A stretch of 54,966 nt of DNA. Origin: an uncultured Lachnospiraceae bacterium (GTDB lineage Bacteria > Bacillota > Clostridia > Lachnospirales > Lachnospiraceae). Location: assembly GCA_910586255.1 (NCBI GenBank), contig CAJUHR010000030.1, positions 3,740-58,705 of the forward strand. The letters run 5' to 3'. The first letter of the stretch is position 1. Each line of letters starts with the position of its first letter. A program made the translations under genes and the position numbers. Shown here piece after piece: positions 33,342 to 41,688 of this stretch. Below the pieces are notes generated by a model. That model ran no database searches, had not been told where the DNA came from, and saw only the letters and a list, made by a program, of their open reading frames with translations.

Positions 33342-33351
33342 AAAACGTTTT
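33342..33351. promoter_or_regulatory. LacI-type operator, upstream copy
   Basis: AAAACGTTTT, a perfect 10-bp palindrome with the central CG typical of LacI-family operators. It is about 130 bp upstream of the predicted transcription start and identical to the copy at 33482. A half-like AAAACGAAAA follows at 33361-33370. Confidence 0.6.
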
Positions 33352-33437
33352 TGTAAAATTAAAACGAAAATATATACTAATAAAAATGATAAAAAAGTGT
33401 TAAATATGATGAAAAAGAGAAAATTACAGAAGCATTA

Positions 33438-33467
33438 TTGACAAATTGGAAGAATGTTCACTAATAT
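33438..33467 (+). promoter_or_regulatory. Promoter of the sugar-acid operon
   Basis: TTGACA (33438-33443), 18-bp spacer, TAATAT (33462-33467). Transcription start near 33474 is 59 bases before the first gene. Confidence 0.75.
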
Positions 33468-33481
33468 AGAGGAGAAAAGAA

Positions 33482-33491
33482 AAAACGTTTT
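33482..33491. promoter_or_regulatory. LacI-type operator, downstream copy
   Basis: AAAACGTTTT about 8 bp downstream of the predicted start, the classic repressing position. Identical to the copy 140 bp upstream, so a looped tetramer or two independent dimers are possible. The operon ends with a LacI-family gene, the likely ligand-sensing repressor. Confidence 0.65.
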
Positions 33492-33532
33492 AGTACCAGG
33501 GATTTATCGTAAGATATCAGAAGGAGGAAACC

Positions 33533-34006
33533 ATGAAGGTTGTTATTGCATCAGATTTTTCGGGATTCCGTTTAAAGGAGGCGGTTAAAAAGCACATCGT
33601 GGCATTGGGATATGATGTGACAGATGTGGGGGCTCAGACGGAGGAGGACGAGATGCTGTACTATGAGGCATCCCAAAGACTGGCAAGGCATATGCAGGAG
33701 CATAAGGCGGAAAGGGGGATTGTCATATGCGGGACAGGCGCCGGCGTCAGCATGATTGCAAATAAGTTTAAGGGCGTCTATGCGGTTGCCTGTGAGAGCG
33801 TATTTACGGCAGAAAAGACCTCTCTTATTAACAATGCAAATGTGCTGGCCATGGGAGAACGGGTAGTCAGCTATGGAATGGGAGCGGAGATGGCAGAGAA
33901 ATGGCTGGATGGAAAATGGTGCGATGGCTTTGCAGAGGAGAGAAGAAGGAATAACGAGCGGGGATATGAGAGGCTGCTAAAGATCGAGGAGGAAAATTTT
34001 AAGTAA
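33533..34006 (+). CDS. RpiB/LacA/LacB-family sugar-phosphate isomerase
   Basis: Predicted aldose-ketose isomerase of phosphorylated pentoses or hexoses. The 157-aa product has the family start VVIASDFSGF, the catalytic Cys66 in IVICGTGAGVSMIANK, and NNANVLAMGERV. ATG 33533 follows AAGGAGG. It is the first gene of the LacI-controlled operon, and the neighbours suggest a role in sugar-acid breakdown rather than the general pentose phosphate pathway. The specific substrate is unknown. Confidence 0.9.
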   Translation: MKVVIASDFSGFRLKEAVKKHIVALGYDVTDVGAQTEEDEMLYYEASQRLARHMQEHKAERGIVICGTGAGVSMIANKFKGVYAVACESVFTAEKTSLINNANVLAMGERVVSYGMGAEMAEKWLDGKWCDGFAEERRRNNERGYERLLKIEEENFK

Positions 34007-34079
34007 CAGATTTTAAGTAACCAGGAAAACTTGTGCCAGACTATTTCAGGAAGCAAAACAGTAGGAGGAAGTAAAGCTT

Positions 34080-35165
34080 ATGAAGCAAAGTATTAAAGAT
34101 GTCAAATTTTACAGAGCCGTATCAAAAATCAGCAAGCCCATTACCGACTCCACCCATACCATCAGCAGGATTGCATTTTATGTTGTGGAGGTGGTGACAG
34201 AGGAGGGGATCCGGGGGCAGGGATATCTGTTGTCCTTCCACTATTCACCCCATGCCGTAGAAGGAGTCCTAAGAGACCTTTGCGACTTTGTGAAGGCAGG
34301 TCATTTTTCCGTATATGAAACAGTCCGGGTGAAGGAGGAGTGGGACAGGGAGGCGGAATATTTTGGAAATACCGGTCTCAACCAATGGGGGATTGCGGCT
34401 TTGAATATTGCCATGTGGGACGCCTGGGGAAGAATCTGCCATATGCCGGTGTGGAAGCTGCTTGGAGCCAACAAGACGAAAATTCCGGTGTATGGAAGCG
34501 GAGGCTGGATTTCCTACTCGGATCAGGAGCTGGTGGAGGAGGTATTGGATTACAAGAGCCGGGGCTTTTCAGCAGTGAAGATCAAGGTGGGAAGCGGAAG
34601 CATTGAGAAGGATTTGGAACGGCTTACAAAGTGCAGAGAGGCTTTGGGGGAAGGTGTCAGCATTATGATGGATGCCAATCAGGGCATGGACGTGGTGTCG
34701 GCCCTGGCTCTCGCCCGCCGGGCAAAGGAGATCGGGATCCACTGGTTTGAAGAGCCGGTGAGTCACACGGATTTTGCCGGGTACGAGCTGCTGCGCAGCC
34801 AGTGCGGGATCGCTCTTGCCATGGGAGAAAGAGAGTATGACTGCGAGGCATTAAAGGCTCTGATTGCCCGGAATGCAGTGGATCTGTGGCAGCCGGATAT
34901 TGTGCGGCTGGGCGGTGTGGAGGGGTGGAGAGATTCGGCTGCTCTGGCCGAGGCTTACCGTCTGCCGGTTCTGCCCCACTACTATAAGGATTATGACGTG
35001 CCTCTTCTTTGTACTATACGGTCTCCCTACGGGGCAGAGTCCTTTGACTGGATTGACGGGATCATTGACAATACTATGCGGATTGAATCAGGATTTGCCT
35101 ATCCCAGGGAAGGGGAGGGATGGGGATTTCGGTTTAGGGAGGATTGTCTTAAGGAGGTGAAGTGA
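34080..35165 (+). CDS. Mandelate racemase/muconate lactonizing-type enolase superfamily enzyme
   Basis: Predicted acid-sugar dehydratase or racemase/epimerase that abstracts the proton next to a carboxylate. All mandelate-racemase catalytic positions are present with a constant +3 offset: Lys167-x-Lys169, metal ligands Asp198, Glu224 and Glu250, the Asp273-His300 dyad, and Glu320. The 361-aa length is normal. ATG 34080 follows AGGAGGAAG. It sits between an RpiB-like isomerase and an SDR in a TRAP-transporter operon, which favours a sugar acid as substrate. Not assignable to one named subfamily from sequence alone. Confidence 0.9.
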   Translation: MKQSIKDVKFYRAVSKISKPITDSTHTISRIAFYVVEVVTEEGIRGQGYLLSFHYSPHAVEGVLRDLCDFVKAGHFSVYETVRVKEEWDREAEYFGNTGLNQWGIAALNIAMWDAWGRICHMPVWKLLGANKTKIPVYGSGGWISYSDQELVEEVLDYKSRGFSAVKIKVGSGSIEKDLERLTKCREALGEGVSIMMDANQGMDVVSALALARRAKEIGIHWFEEPVSHTDFAGYELLRSQCGIALAMGEREYDCEALKALIARNAVDLWQPDIVRLGGVEGWRDSAALAEAYRLPVLPHYYKDYDVPLLCTIRSPYGAESFDWIDGIIDNTMRIESGFAYPREGEGWGFRFREDCLKEVK

Positions 35166-35167
35166 AA

Positions 35168-35941
35168 ATGAACAGCAAGGAATATGTAAATCAGTTATTC
35201 AGCCTGGAAGGCCATGTGGGGATTGTCACCGGCGCTTCACGGGGAATCGGCATGGGCATTGCCAAGGTTCTGACAGACGCAGGGGCTAAGCTTTACAACC
35301 TGGACCGGGAAAAACGGGGACAGGACGAGGAGATTACCGGACGGATGGAGGATATTTGCGTGGATCTGACAGATCGGGAGGAAACACAGGAGATTGTCCG
35401 GCGGATTGCAGAGGAGGAGGGACAGCTGGATTTTCTGGTGAACAACGCAGGGATGACCTACAAATGTCTGGCTCAGGATTTTCCTTTGCAAATGTATCAA
35501 AAAATCCAGAAGCTGAATCTGGAAACCATGTTTGAGCTCTGCCAGACATGCTATCCCTATTTAAAGGAATCCCGGTATACGGGTAGGATTCTCAATATCT
35601 CTTCCATGGGAGCCCATATGGGATTTAACGGGGTGGTTCCCTACTGTATCACAAAATCAGGAGTCCTGGGACTGACCAGAGGCCTGGCGGAGGAGTGGAA
35701 GGATGCGCCTGTTCTGGTGAACAGCGTGGCGCCGGGGTGGTGCCTGACCAAGATGAATGAAGAAATGTTCCGGGAAAATCCCGACCGGAAGAAGGCGGCT
35801 CTTGGAAAGATGATGCTGAACCGGTTTGCTTATCCCCGGGAAATCGGGTATATGATGCTGTTTTTACTGAGTCAGGCGTCTACCTATCTGACCGGACAGG
35901 ATTTTGCCGTGGACGGCGGCGCCTTGTCTCACGGATTTTAA
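35168..35941 (+). CDS. Short-chain dehydrogenase/reductase (gluconate 5-dehydrogenase-like)
   Basis: NAD(P)-dependent oxidoreductase with a Rossmann fold. The 257-aa product has TGASRGIGMG (residues about 21-30), NNAG (92-95), the catalytic Ser in NISSMG (145-146), Tyr159 and Lys163 (YCITK), and the C-terminal SQASTYLTGQDFAVDGG. ATG 35168 is 10 bases after AAGGAGGTGA; GTG 35162 is possible but too close. It starts just after the preceding stop codon. Probably oxidises or reduces a sugar acid in the pathway. Confidence 0.92.
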   Translation: MNSKEYVNQLFSLEGHVGIVTGASRGIGMGIAKVLTDAGAKLYNLDREKRGQDEEITGRMEDICVDLTDREETQEIVRRIAEEEGQLDFLVNNAGMTYKCLAQDFPLQMYQKIQKLNLETMFELCQTCYPYLKESRYTGRILNISSMGAHMGFNGVVPYCITKSGVLGLTRGLAEEWKDAPVLVNSVAPGWCLTKMNEEMFRENPDRKKAALGKMMLNRFAYPREIGYMMLFLLSQASTYLTGQDFAVDGGALSHGF

Positions 35942-35953
35942 AAGGAGGAGAAA

Positions 35954-36766
35954 ATGAAATTCAGCGGAACCATAACGCTTCAGTACAGCACGATTTTTTC
36001 CCCCTTTCAGCCGGAGGAGTACATAAAAGGCCTTGACTGGCTGGCGCAAAACGGTTTTGACGGGGCGGAGTTGTGTATTTCCAGCTATGAGAATGTGGAT
36101 GTGGAGGCGGTGAAAAAACAGCTGGGCGACAGAGGTCTGGGATGCTCCACCATTTCCACCGGCCAGGCGCGGACTCTGGAGGATATTTCCCTGCTTCATG
36201 AGGGGGATGCCCTGGAAACAGCTAAACAGAGAATGAAGCAGCATATTGACGGGGCGGCGGTCCTGGGCAGCAAGGTGACCCTTGGTCTTTTGCGAGGGCT
36301 GGGAACGCCGGGAAAGGAGCAGGAGGAAAAATATAGGCTGGCAAAAAATCTGGAAGCGGTTTTTGATTATGCGGAGCAAAAAAAGGTTACGATTTTGCTG
36401 GAGGCAATCAACCGGTATGAGACTGCCCTTCTTAACAGTGCTGATTCGGTTATGGATTTTCTGGAAAAGGACATGGGAAATCCAAAGTATGGGGGCGTTT
36501 TGTGGGATCTGTTCCATGCCAATATTGAGGATGCCCGGTTTACGGAGGCCATTGACCGGATGGGAGACAAGCTTTGCCATGTTCATATGGCCGATTCTAA
36601 CCGGATGTTCCCGGGGTATGGCCACACGGACTTTTTCGGTATTGTAAGGGAGCTGAAAAAGAGAAATTATCAAAATTATTTGTCCTTTGAATGTTTAAAT
36701 GAACCAAGCCTTGCAGTGGTGAGAGAGAAATCCGGAAGATGGATTGAGACCCTGCGGAGACTTTGA
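35954..36766 (+). CDS. Sugar-phosphate isomerase/epimerase (xylose-isomerase-like TIM barrel)
   Basis: Belongs to the AP-endonuclease-2/hydroxypyruvate isomerase/tagatose epimerase fold. Metal ligands are visible in LLEAINRYET (Glu), LWDLFHANIED (Asp/His), HVHMADSNR (His) and SFECLNEPS (Glu). The 270-aa length fits. ATG 35954 follows AAAGGAGGAG, 12 bases after the SDR stop. Likely interconverts a ketose or hydroxy-ketoacid in the pathway; substrate unknown. Confidence 0.88.
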   Translation: MKFSGTITLQYSTIFSPFQPEEYIKGLDWLAQNGFDGAELCISSYENVDVEAVKKQLGDRGLGCSTISTGQARTLEDISLLHEGDALETAKQRMKQHIDGAAVLGSKVTLGLLRGLGTPGKEQEEKYRLAKNLEAVFDYAEQKKVTILLEAINRYETALLNSADSVMDFLEKDMGNPKYGGVLWDLFHANIEDARFTEAIDRMGDKLCHVHMADSNRMFPGYGHTDFFGIVRELKKRNYQNYLSFECLNEPSLAVVREKSGRWIETLRRL

Positions 36767-36839
36767 TCGAGGCGATTGGCTGTCAGCATTGCACTCGAAA
36801 CAATAAGCAGATAAAAAGATGGAAAAGGAGAATGAGATT

Positions 36840-37982
36840 ATGAGAAAAAAGAGCAGAGAAATTATTGCGGCAGTCTTGTTTGCTGCCATGGTCACGGGAA
36901 CTTTCACCGGGTGTAAAAGCTCCGGCTCGGGAAGCGCAGGGAAAGCCGGGACAACTTTAGCCCAAGAGACCGTAAAAGAGGAAAGCACGAAAGCACAGGC
37001 GGAGGAAACGTCAGATTCCGGACAGACAGAAAGCGGGCAGGCTCCGGCAGCAGCAGATCCCAAGGTTACATTAAACTATGCGGAGCAGAACAGCGAGACC
37101 TCTCTGATGGGAATGACCGCCCGGAAGTTTAAGGAAGAGGTGGAGCGTCTGTCCGGAGGCTCCGTGGAGGTGCAGATCTATGCAGGAGGAGTGTTCGGCT
37201 CAGAGGCTGATGTGATGGATACTATGGTTTCCGGAGGGGGAACCATCGACATGTCCCGGATTGCCACCCAGAGCTTAAAGGACTACACGGGAATCAAGGT
37301 GACCAATCTTCTGACAGTGCCCTATATTTTTGACAGCCGGGAGCATTTCTGGAAAACCGTTGAGACCGATTTGGGAGACGAGATCCTAAATGAGTGCCAT
37401 GAGGCGGGACTGGGAATCCGCGGACTGTATTTTGCAGAGGAGGGCTTTCGGAACTTTTTCTTCAAAAATGAGGTGAAGGATATCGCGGATATGAAGGGCA
37501 AAAAGATCCGCTCCTCCGCCGATTCCACCATGGTGGGAACCATAGAGGGGCTGGGGGCGGCGCCGGCCACGGTTTCCTTTAACGAGCTGTATTCCTCTCT
37601 TTCCTCCGGAGTAGTGGACGGGGCGGAGCAGCCGATTGTCAACTACCAGTCCAATGCATTTCATGAGGTGGCTCCCTATATGATCCTGGACGGACATACC
37701 TTTGGGGCCTGTATGGTGGTTATCACCGATTCTGCGTGGGAGAAGCTGACGCCGGCTCAGCAGGAGGCCGTGATGGAGGCGGGAAGGCTTGCCAGTGAGT
37801 TTAACGGAGAAAATTCTCAGGCGGTTGAGGACGAGTGTATGGCTAAGCTGCGGGAGGATGGAGTGACCTTTGTGGAGGTTGCGGATCTGGAACCCTGGAG
37901 AGAAGCCTGCGCCAAGATTATCGGGGAAGTGACTGCCGGGATGGAAGATAAGGTGGAGCAGATCTTAGAGCTGGGAAAATAG
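36840..37982 (+). CDS. TRAP transporter substrate-binding lipoprotein DctP
   Basis: Captures the substrate outside the membrane for the DctQM permease. The 380-aa product has a lipoprotein signal with lipobox TFTGC (Cys25), a Ser/Gly/Glu-rich linker (about 26-75) and the DctP fold (LGDEILNECHEAGLGIRGLY; IADMKGKKIRS; NELYSSLSSGVVDGAEQPI). The arginine region (KKIRSS) normally binds a substrate carboxylate, which fits a sugar acid. ATG 36840 is 9 bases after AAGGAG; an ATG at 36819 lacks spacing. Confidence 0.94.
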   Translation: MRKKSREIIAAVLFAAMVTGTFTGCKSSGSGSAGKAGTTLAQETVKEESTKAQAEETSDSGQTESGQAPAAADPKVTLNYAEQNSETSLMGMTARKFKEEVERLSGGSVEVQIYAGGVFGSEADVMDTMVSGGGTIDMSRIATQSLKDYTGIKVTNLLTVPYIFDSREHFWKTVETDLGDEILNECHEAGLGIRGLYFAEEGFRNFFFKNEVKDIADMKGKKIRSSADSTMVGTIEGLGAAPATVSFNELYSSLSSGVVDGAEQPIVNYQSNAFHEVAPYMILDGHTFGACMVVITDSAWEKLTPAQQEAVMEAGRLASEFNGENSQAVEDECMAKLREDGVTFVEVADLEPWREACAKIIGEVTAGMEDKVEQILELGK

Positions 37983-38023
37983 GCGGATTGTGCTTAAACG
38001 GAGAGAAAGGAATAGGAAACAGG

Positions 38024-38512
38024 ATGAATAAATTGTACGATGGCTTTCACAAGGGCATTCTGGTTCTGTGCAAATGCCTTTTGATTATTGAGATTGTGAT
38101 TGCCGCATTGGTGGTGGTGACACGCTATATGCCGGGAATTGTGGTTCCCACCTGGAGCGAGGAGACGATTCTCACCTGCATGGTTTATATGGCAATGCTC
38201 AGCGCCGCTATGGGCCTGCGCAGGCATGCCCATATCCGCATGACGGCATTTGATCCGTTTCTTCCCCAAAAGGCAGTAAAGGTCCTGGATTTATTTGGAT
38301 ATTTTGTTGTGTTGGCTTTTGCTTTGGTAATGGTTGTGGAGGGGTGGAAATTTGCGGTTTCCATGGGGGCTAAAGGCGCTTATGCAAGTATGCCTTTTCT
38401 ATCGAAATTCTGGCTCTATTTTCCCATTCCTCTTTCCGGCCTTGTAACCTGTGTGGTTGAGCTGGAACAGATTTTTAAGCTGTTATCCGGTAAAGAAGGA
38501 GGTGAAAAGTGA
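38024..38512 (+). CDS. TRAP transporter small permease DctQ
   Basis: A 162-aa membrane protein with four predicted helices and the conserved WSEETILTCMVYMAMLSAAM and RRHAHIRM motifs. It forms the permease with DctM, driving uptake with an ion gradient. ATG 38024 follows AAAGGAATAGGAAACAGG. It overlaps dctM by one base at the stop/start (TGATG). Confidence 0.92.
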   Translation: MNKLYDGFHKGILVLCKCLLIIEIVIAALVVVTRYMPGIVVPTWSEETILTCMVYMAMLSAAMGLRRHAHIRMTAFDPFLPQKAVKVLDLFGYFVVLAFALVMVVEGWKFAVSMGAKGAYASMPFLSKFWLYFPIPLSGLVTCVVELEQIFKLLSGKEGGEK

Positions 38513-39819
38513 TGGATGGGAACAGTATGGCAATTTTCCTTCTTTTGGGTTCCTTTGGCCCTCTCATTTTGCTTCGGGTGCCCATCGCCTATGCCGTGGA
38601 AGCCGCATCGGCCCTTTGCTGTATGTACCTGAAGCTGCCTCTGACTACCGTATGTCAGATGATGGTAAAAGGCGTAAATTCCTTCAGTCTTATGGCTGTG
38701 CCCTTCTTTATTACCATGGGGGTTCTGATGGGGTCCGGCGGGATCTCGGAAAAGCTAATCGGGCTTGCCAATGCCCTGGTAGGCTGGATGCGGGGCGGCA
38801 TGGCCATGGTGAATATTGTGGCGTCCTATTTTTTCGGAGGTATTTCCGGCTCGGCTGCGGCGGACACGGCTTCTCTGGGAACCATCCTCATTCCCATGAT
38901 GGTGGATCAGGGGTATGACGCGGATTTTTCCACGGCCGTTACCATCACCTCCTCCTGCGAGGGGCTTTTGGTTCCGCCCAGCCACAACATGATTATCTAT
39001 GCGACCACGGCAGGCTCTATCTCTGTGGGAAGCTTGTTTCTGGCCGGATACATTCCGGGGGCGGTACTGGCTCTTTCCCTGATGATCGGCTCCTACATCA
39101 TCGCATGCAAAAGGAATTATCCCAAGGGGGACCGCTTTGACATCCGCGTGTTTTTCCGGGAGCTGGGACGTTCCGTCTGGGCCCTGGCTGCTGTGCTGAT
39201 TGTGGTGGTGGGCGTGGTTGCCGGGGTGTTTACAGCAACGGAATCGGCGGCTATAGCCGTTGTTTACAGCATGTTTGTCAGTGTTTTTATCTATAAAGGT
39301 CTCGATTTAAAAGGAGTCTGGAATGCCCTCGGGGAGGCTCTTGATACGCTGGCCATTGTGCTGATTCTGATCGCTACCTCCAATGTGTTCGGATATCTTC
39401 TGACCTTTCTGCGGGTTCCCAACCTGGCGGCGGGGGTCATTACCAGCATTACGGACAATCCGATTATTCTGGTGCTGATGATCAATGGAATCCTGTTGAT
39501 TTTAGGGTGCCTTATGGATATGGCGCCGATTATTCTGATCGCAACGCCGATCCTTCTTCCATTGGCTCAGTCCATCGGTATCGATCCAGTTCAGTTTGGG
39601 ATTATCATTGTCTTAAACTGCGGGATAGGTCTTCTTACGCCCCCGGGCTTTTGCTCACAGTCACGATTGACAAGGGGTATTTTGCTGCTGTATTATTTCA
39701 TTGACGGAAACGATCACAAGATGCGGCGGTTTGAGAGAGATTTAAACTGTTGGCCGCAGGAAAAATATATAAGGGGATTCGATTGGAGAATCATTGATGG
39801 GAAAGAAAATTACGATTAA
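38512..39819 (+). CDS. TRAP transporter large permease DctM with a replaced C-terminus
   Basis: Large membrane subunit, here 435 aa. Residues 1-378 match the family: helices, GGISGSAAADTASLGTILIP, VPPSHNMIIYAT and FGIIIVLNCGIGLLTPP. After LLTPP, where VG...LF and one or two further helices should follow, the sequence becomes GFCSQSRLTRGILLLYYFID, then a hydrophilic tail unlike DctM that runs over the lacI start. A deletion at about 39650 is the simplest explanation. ATG 38512 follows GGAGGTG. Transport activity is doubtful unless the tail is tolerated. Confidence 0.88.
   Translation: MDGNSMAIFLLLGSFGPLILLRVPIAYAVEAASALCCMYLKLPLTTVCQMMVKGVNSFSLMAVPFFITMGVLMGSGGISEKLIGLANALVGWMRGGMAMVNIVASYFFGGISGSAAADTASLGTILIPMMVDQGYDADFSTAVTITSSCEGLLVPPSHNMIIYATTAGSISVGSLFLAGYIPGAVLALSLMIGSYIIACKRNYPKGDRFDIRVFFRELGRSVWALAAVLIVVVGVVAGVFTATESAAIAVVYSMFVSVFIYKGLDLKGVWNALGEALDTLAIVLILIATSNVFGYLLTFLRVPNLAAGVITSITDNPIILVLMINGILLILGCLMDMAPIILIATPILLPLAQSIGIDPVQFGIIIVLNCGIGLLTPPGFCSQSRLTRGILLLYYFIDGNDHKMRRFERDLNCWPQEKYIRGFDWRIIDGKENYD
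39667..39696 (+). promoter_or_regulatory. Promoter of the LacI-family gene, inside the aberrant dctM tail
   Basis: TTGACA (39667-39672), 18-bp spacer, TATTAT (39691-39696) preceded by TG. It lies entirely within the non-family tail of dctM and about 100 bases before the regulator's ATG. Confidence 0.7.
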
Positions 39820-40852
39820 CGAGGTGGCTTTGGCTGCACAGGTTTCCAATGGAACGGTTCACAGAGCTCTCAACGGTAAGACGGGAGTCAGTGATGCTGT
39901 CAGGGAAAGGATCATTAAAATTGCCCGTGAGATGGGGTATGAACCGAATATTGTTGCCTCTTCCCTGAAAAAAAAGCCTCTTCGGGTGGTGGTGGCATTT
40001 CCGGGGCCGACCCAGGAAAACCGTTTCTTCTATGGAGAGCTGTGGAACGGATACAGGACCTTTTATAAGGAGCTGGTCACCTACAATATGGAGATCATCG
40101 AGGCTCCCTATTATAATGACGAGGTAAACAGCTTTTCAAACAATTTAAAAACGCTGATGCGTCAGTATCAGGGAGATATTCACGGGGTGATCAGCGGAGG
40201 AAAGCTTTTGGAGAAGGATATTCTGACAGTGAAAAGGCTGATTGAAAATGAAGTGCCGGTGGTGCTGGTCAGTGAAGGTCAGGAGAATCTGGAATGTCTG
40301 TGCAGCGTACAGTCGGAGCACTGGCTGGACGGCCAGATGGCGGCGGAGCTTTTGACCATGCAGATACCGGATGAGAGCAGTATTCTTTTGTGTGCGGGGG
40401 ATGTGCTCTTGTCTTCCAACTGCAAAAATACGGAAGGCTTTGAAAGCTTTATAAAGGAGAGCGGAAAAAAACACAGGATCATTAAGATCTACGGAATGGA
40501 AGCCAATGATGTGGTGTATAAACGGGTGCTGGACGTGCTGAAAAATGATGACAGCATCCAGGGAATGTATTCTGTAAGCGCCCGTCACAGCCTGGTGCTT
40601 GCCGAGGCGGCGGAGGCCTGCGGTCTTGAGGGGAAGGTGCGGATTATCGGGAGCGACCTTTATCCGGAAAGCGTGGAATACATGAAAAAAGGAGTGATCC
40701 AGTTTATTATTGACAAAAATCCCAGGAAGCAGGCACAGGTGGGACTGAAACGGCTGATGGATTATCTGATCCGCAAGGAGCAGCCCCTGGAATCCAATGA
40801 GTATCTGGCCTCCACCATTGTGTGCCGGAGCAACTTGCGGAAATATGTGTAG
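39797..40852 (+). CDS. LacI-family transcriptional regulator
   Basis: A 351-aa repressor or activator: N-terminal HTH (ITINEVALAAQVSNGTVHRA, residues about 5-25), hinge (GYEPNIVASSLKKK), and a periplasmic-binding-like ligand domain (about 60-340) with GMYSVSARHSLVLAEAAE. ATG 39797 follows GGAGAATC. The last gene of the catabolic operon, also with its own promoter, so it can be made when the operon is repressed. The AAAACGTTTT sites at 33342 and 33482 are its likely targets; the effector is presumably the transported acid or a product. Confidence 0.9.
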   Translation: MGKKITINEVALAAQVSNGTVHRALNGKTGVSDAVRERIIKIAREMGYEPNIVASSLKKKPLRVVVAFPGPTQENRFFYGELWNGYRTFYKELVTYNMEIIEAPYYNDEVNSFSNNLKTLMRQYQGDIHGVISGGKLLEKDILTVKRLIENEVPVVLVSEGQENLECLCSVQSEHWLDGQMAAELLTMQIPDESSILLCAGDVLLSSNCKNTEGFESFIKESGKKHRIIKIYGMEANDVVYKRVLDVLKNDDSIQGMYSVSARHSLVLAEAAEACGLEGKVRIIGSDLYPESVEYMKKGVIQFIIDKNPRKQAQVGLKRLMDYLIRKEQPLESNEYLASTIVCRSNLRKYV

Positions 40853-40942
40853 CAGCAGGGACGGGCAGGAAGATGCTGCCAATGGCTGATGGTCAAAAGC
40901 TTGCGTTTACCGCATATACCCTGTATATCTGTCAGATAAGCA

Positions 40943-40971
40943 TTGACGGTAGATGGAAAACATTGTATGAT
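40943..40971 (+). promoter_or_regulatory. Promoter of the pur operon
   Basis: TTGACG (40943-40948), 17-bp spacer, TATGAT (40966-40971). Start near 40978 leaves a ~175-nt AT-rich leader with one small hairpin (CAGGGC...GCCCTG near 41051-41077). No purine-riboswitch core is recognisable in it. Confidence 0.78.
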
Positions 40972-41151
40972 ATTTCATAAGCTTCTCTTTATCAATTATG
41001 TATATTTATAAATATCAGTTATAAGTAATATTTATATTTAAGAAAAGGGCAGGGCAAGAATACCTTTCAGCCCTGATATTATGATATGAGTTTTCGGAAG
41101 CAATGATATGGACAATGAAACTGAAGGGAAAGTACGGAAAGGAGAAATGTA

Positions 41152-41664
41152 ATGGCTAAGGTTGGAATTGTGATGGGCAGTGATTCGGATATGCCGGTGA
41201 TGGCAGGGGCGGCAAAGATTTTGGATAAGTTTGGGATTGAGTATGAGATGACGATCATCTCTGCCCACCGGCAGCCGGATATTTTCTTTGAGTGGGCTAA
41301 GGCGGCGGAGGGAAAGGGCATCAAGGTGATCATTGCCGGGGCCGGAAAGGCGGCTCATCTGCCGGGCATGTGCGCGGCCATTTTCCCCATGCCGGTGATC
41401 GGCATCCCCATGAAGACCTCCGATCTGGGAGGAGTGGATTCCCTCTATTCCATTGTCCAGATGCCCAGCGGGATTCCGGTGGCCACCGTGGCTATCAACG
41501 GAGGCGCCAATGCAGGGATTCTTGCGGCGAAAATGCTTGCCATGTCCGATGAGGAGCTGCTTGGGAAGGTGAAGGAATATGCGGAGTCCCTAAAGGGAGA
41601 TGTGGAAAAGAAGGCGGAAAAGCTGGAAAGCATTGGGTATAAGGAATATTTGGCACAGATGTAA
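41152..41664 (+). CDS. purE: N5-carboxyaminoimidazole ribonucleotide mutase
   Basis: Moves the carboxylate from N5-CAIR to CAIR in purine synthesis. The 170-aa product has VGIVMGSDSDMPVM, SAHRQPD (with catalytic His), AGAGKAAHLPGM and NGGANAG. ATG 41152 follows AAAGGAG. First gene of purE-purM-purN-purD. A separate PurK is not in this window. The length and motifs are normal. Confidence 0.96.
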   Translation: MAKVGIVMGSDSDMPVMAGAAKILDKFGIEYEMTIISAHRQPDIFFEWAKAAEGKGIKVIIAGAGKAAHLPGMCAAIFPMPVIGIPMKTSDLGGVDSLYSIVQMPSGIPVATVAINGGANAGILAAKMLAMSDEELLGKVKEYAESLKGDVEKKAEKLESIGYKEYLAQM

Positions 41665-41688
41665 AACAGAAAGCAGTGGAGGACAAAC

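Noticed and set aside
33144..33356. 70-aa ORF before the sugar-acid operon
   Set aside because: No ribosome site or recognisable domain, and it overlaps the upstream LacI-type operator; kept only as a note in the intergenic entry.
40978..41151. Purine riboswitch before purE
   Set aside because: The conserved loop sequences and three-way junction are not recognisable; only one 6-bp hairpin is present.
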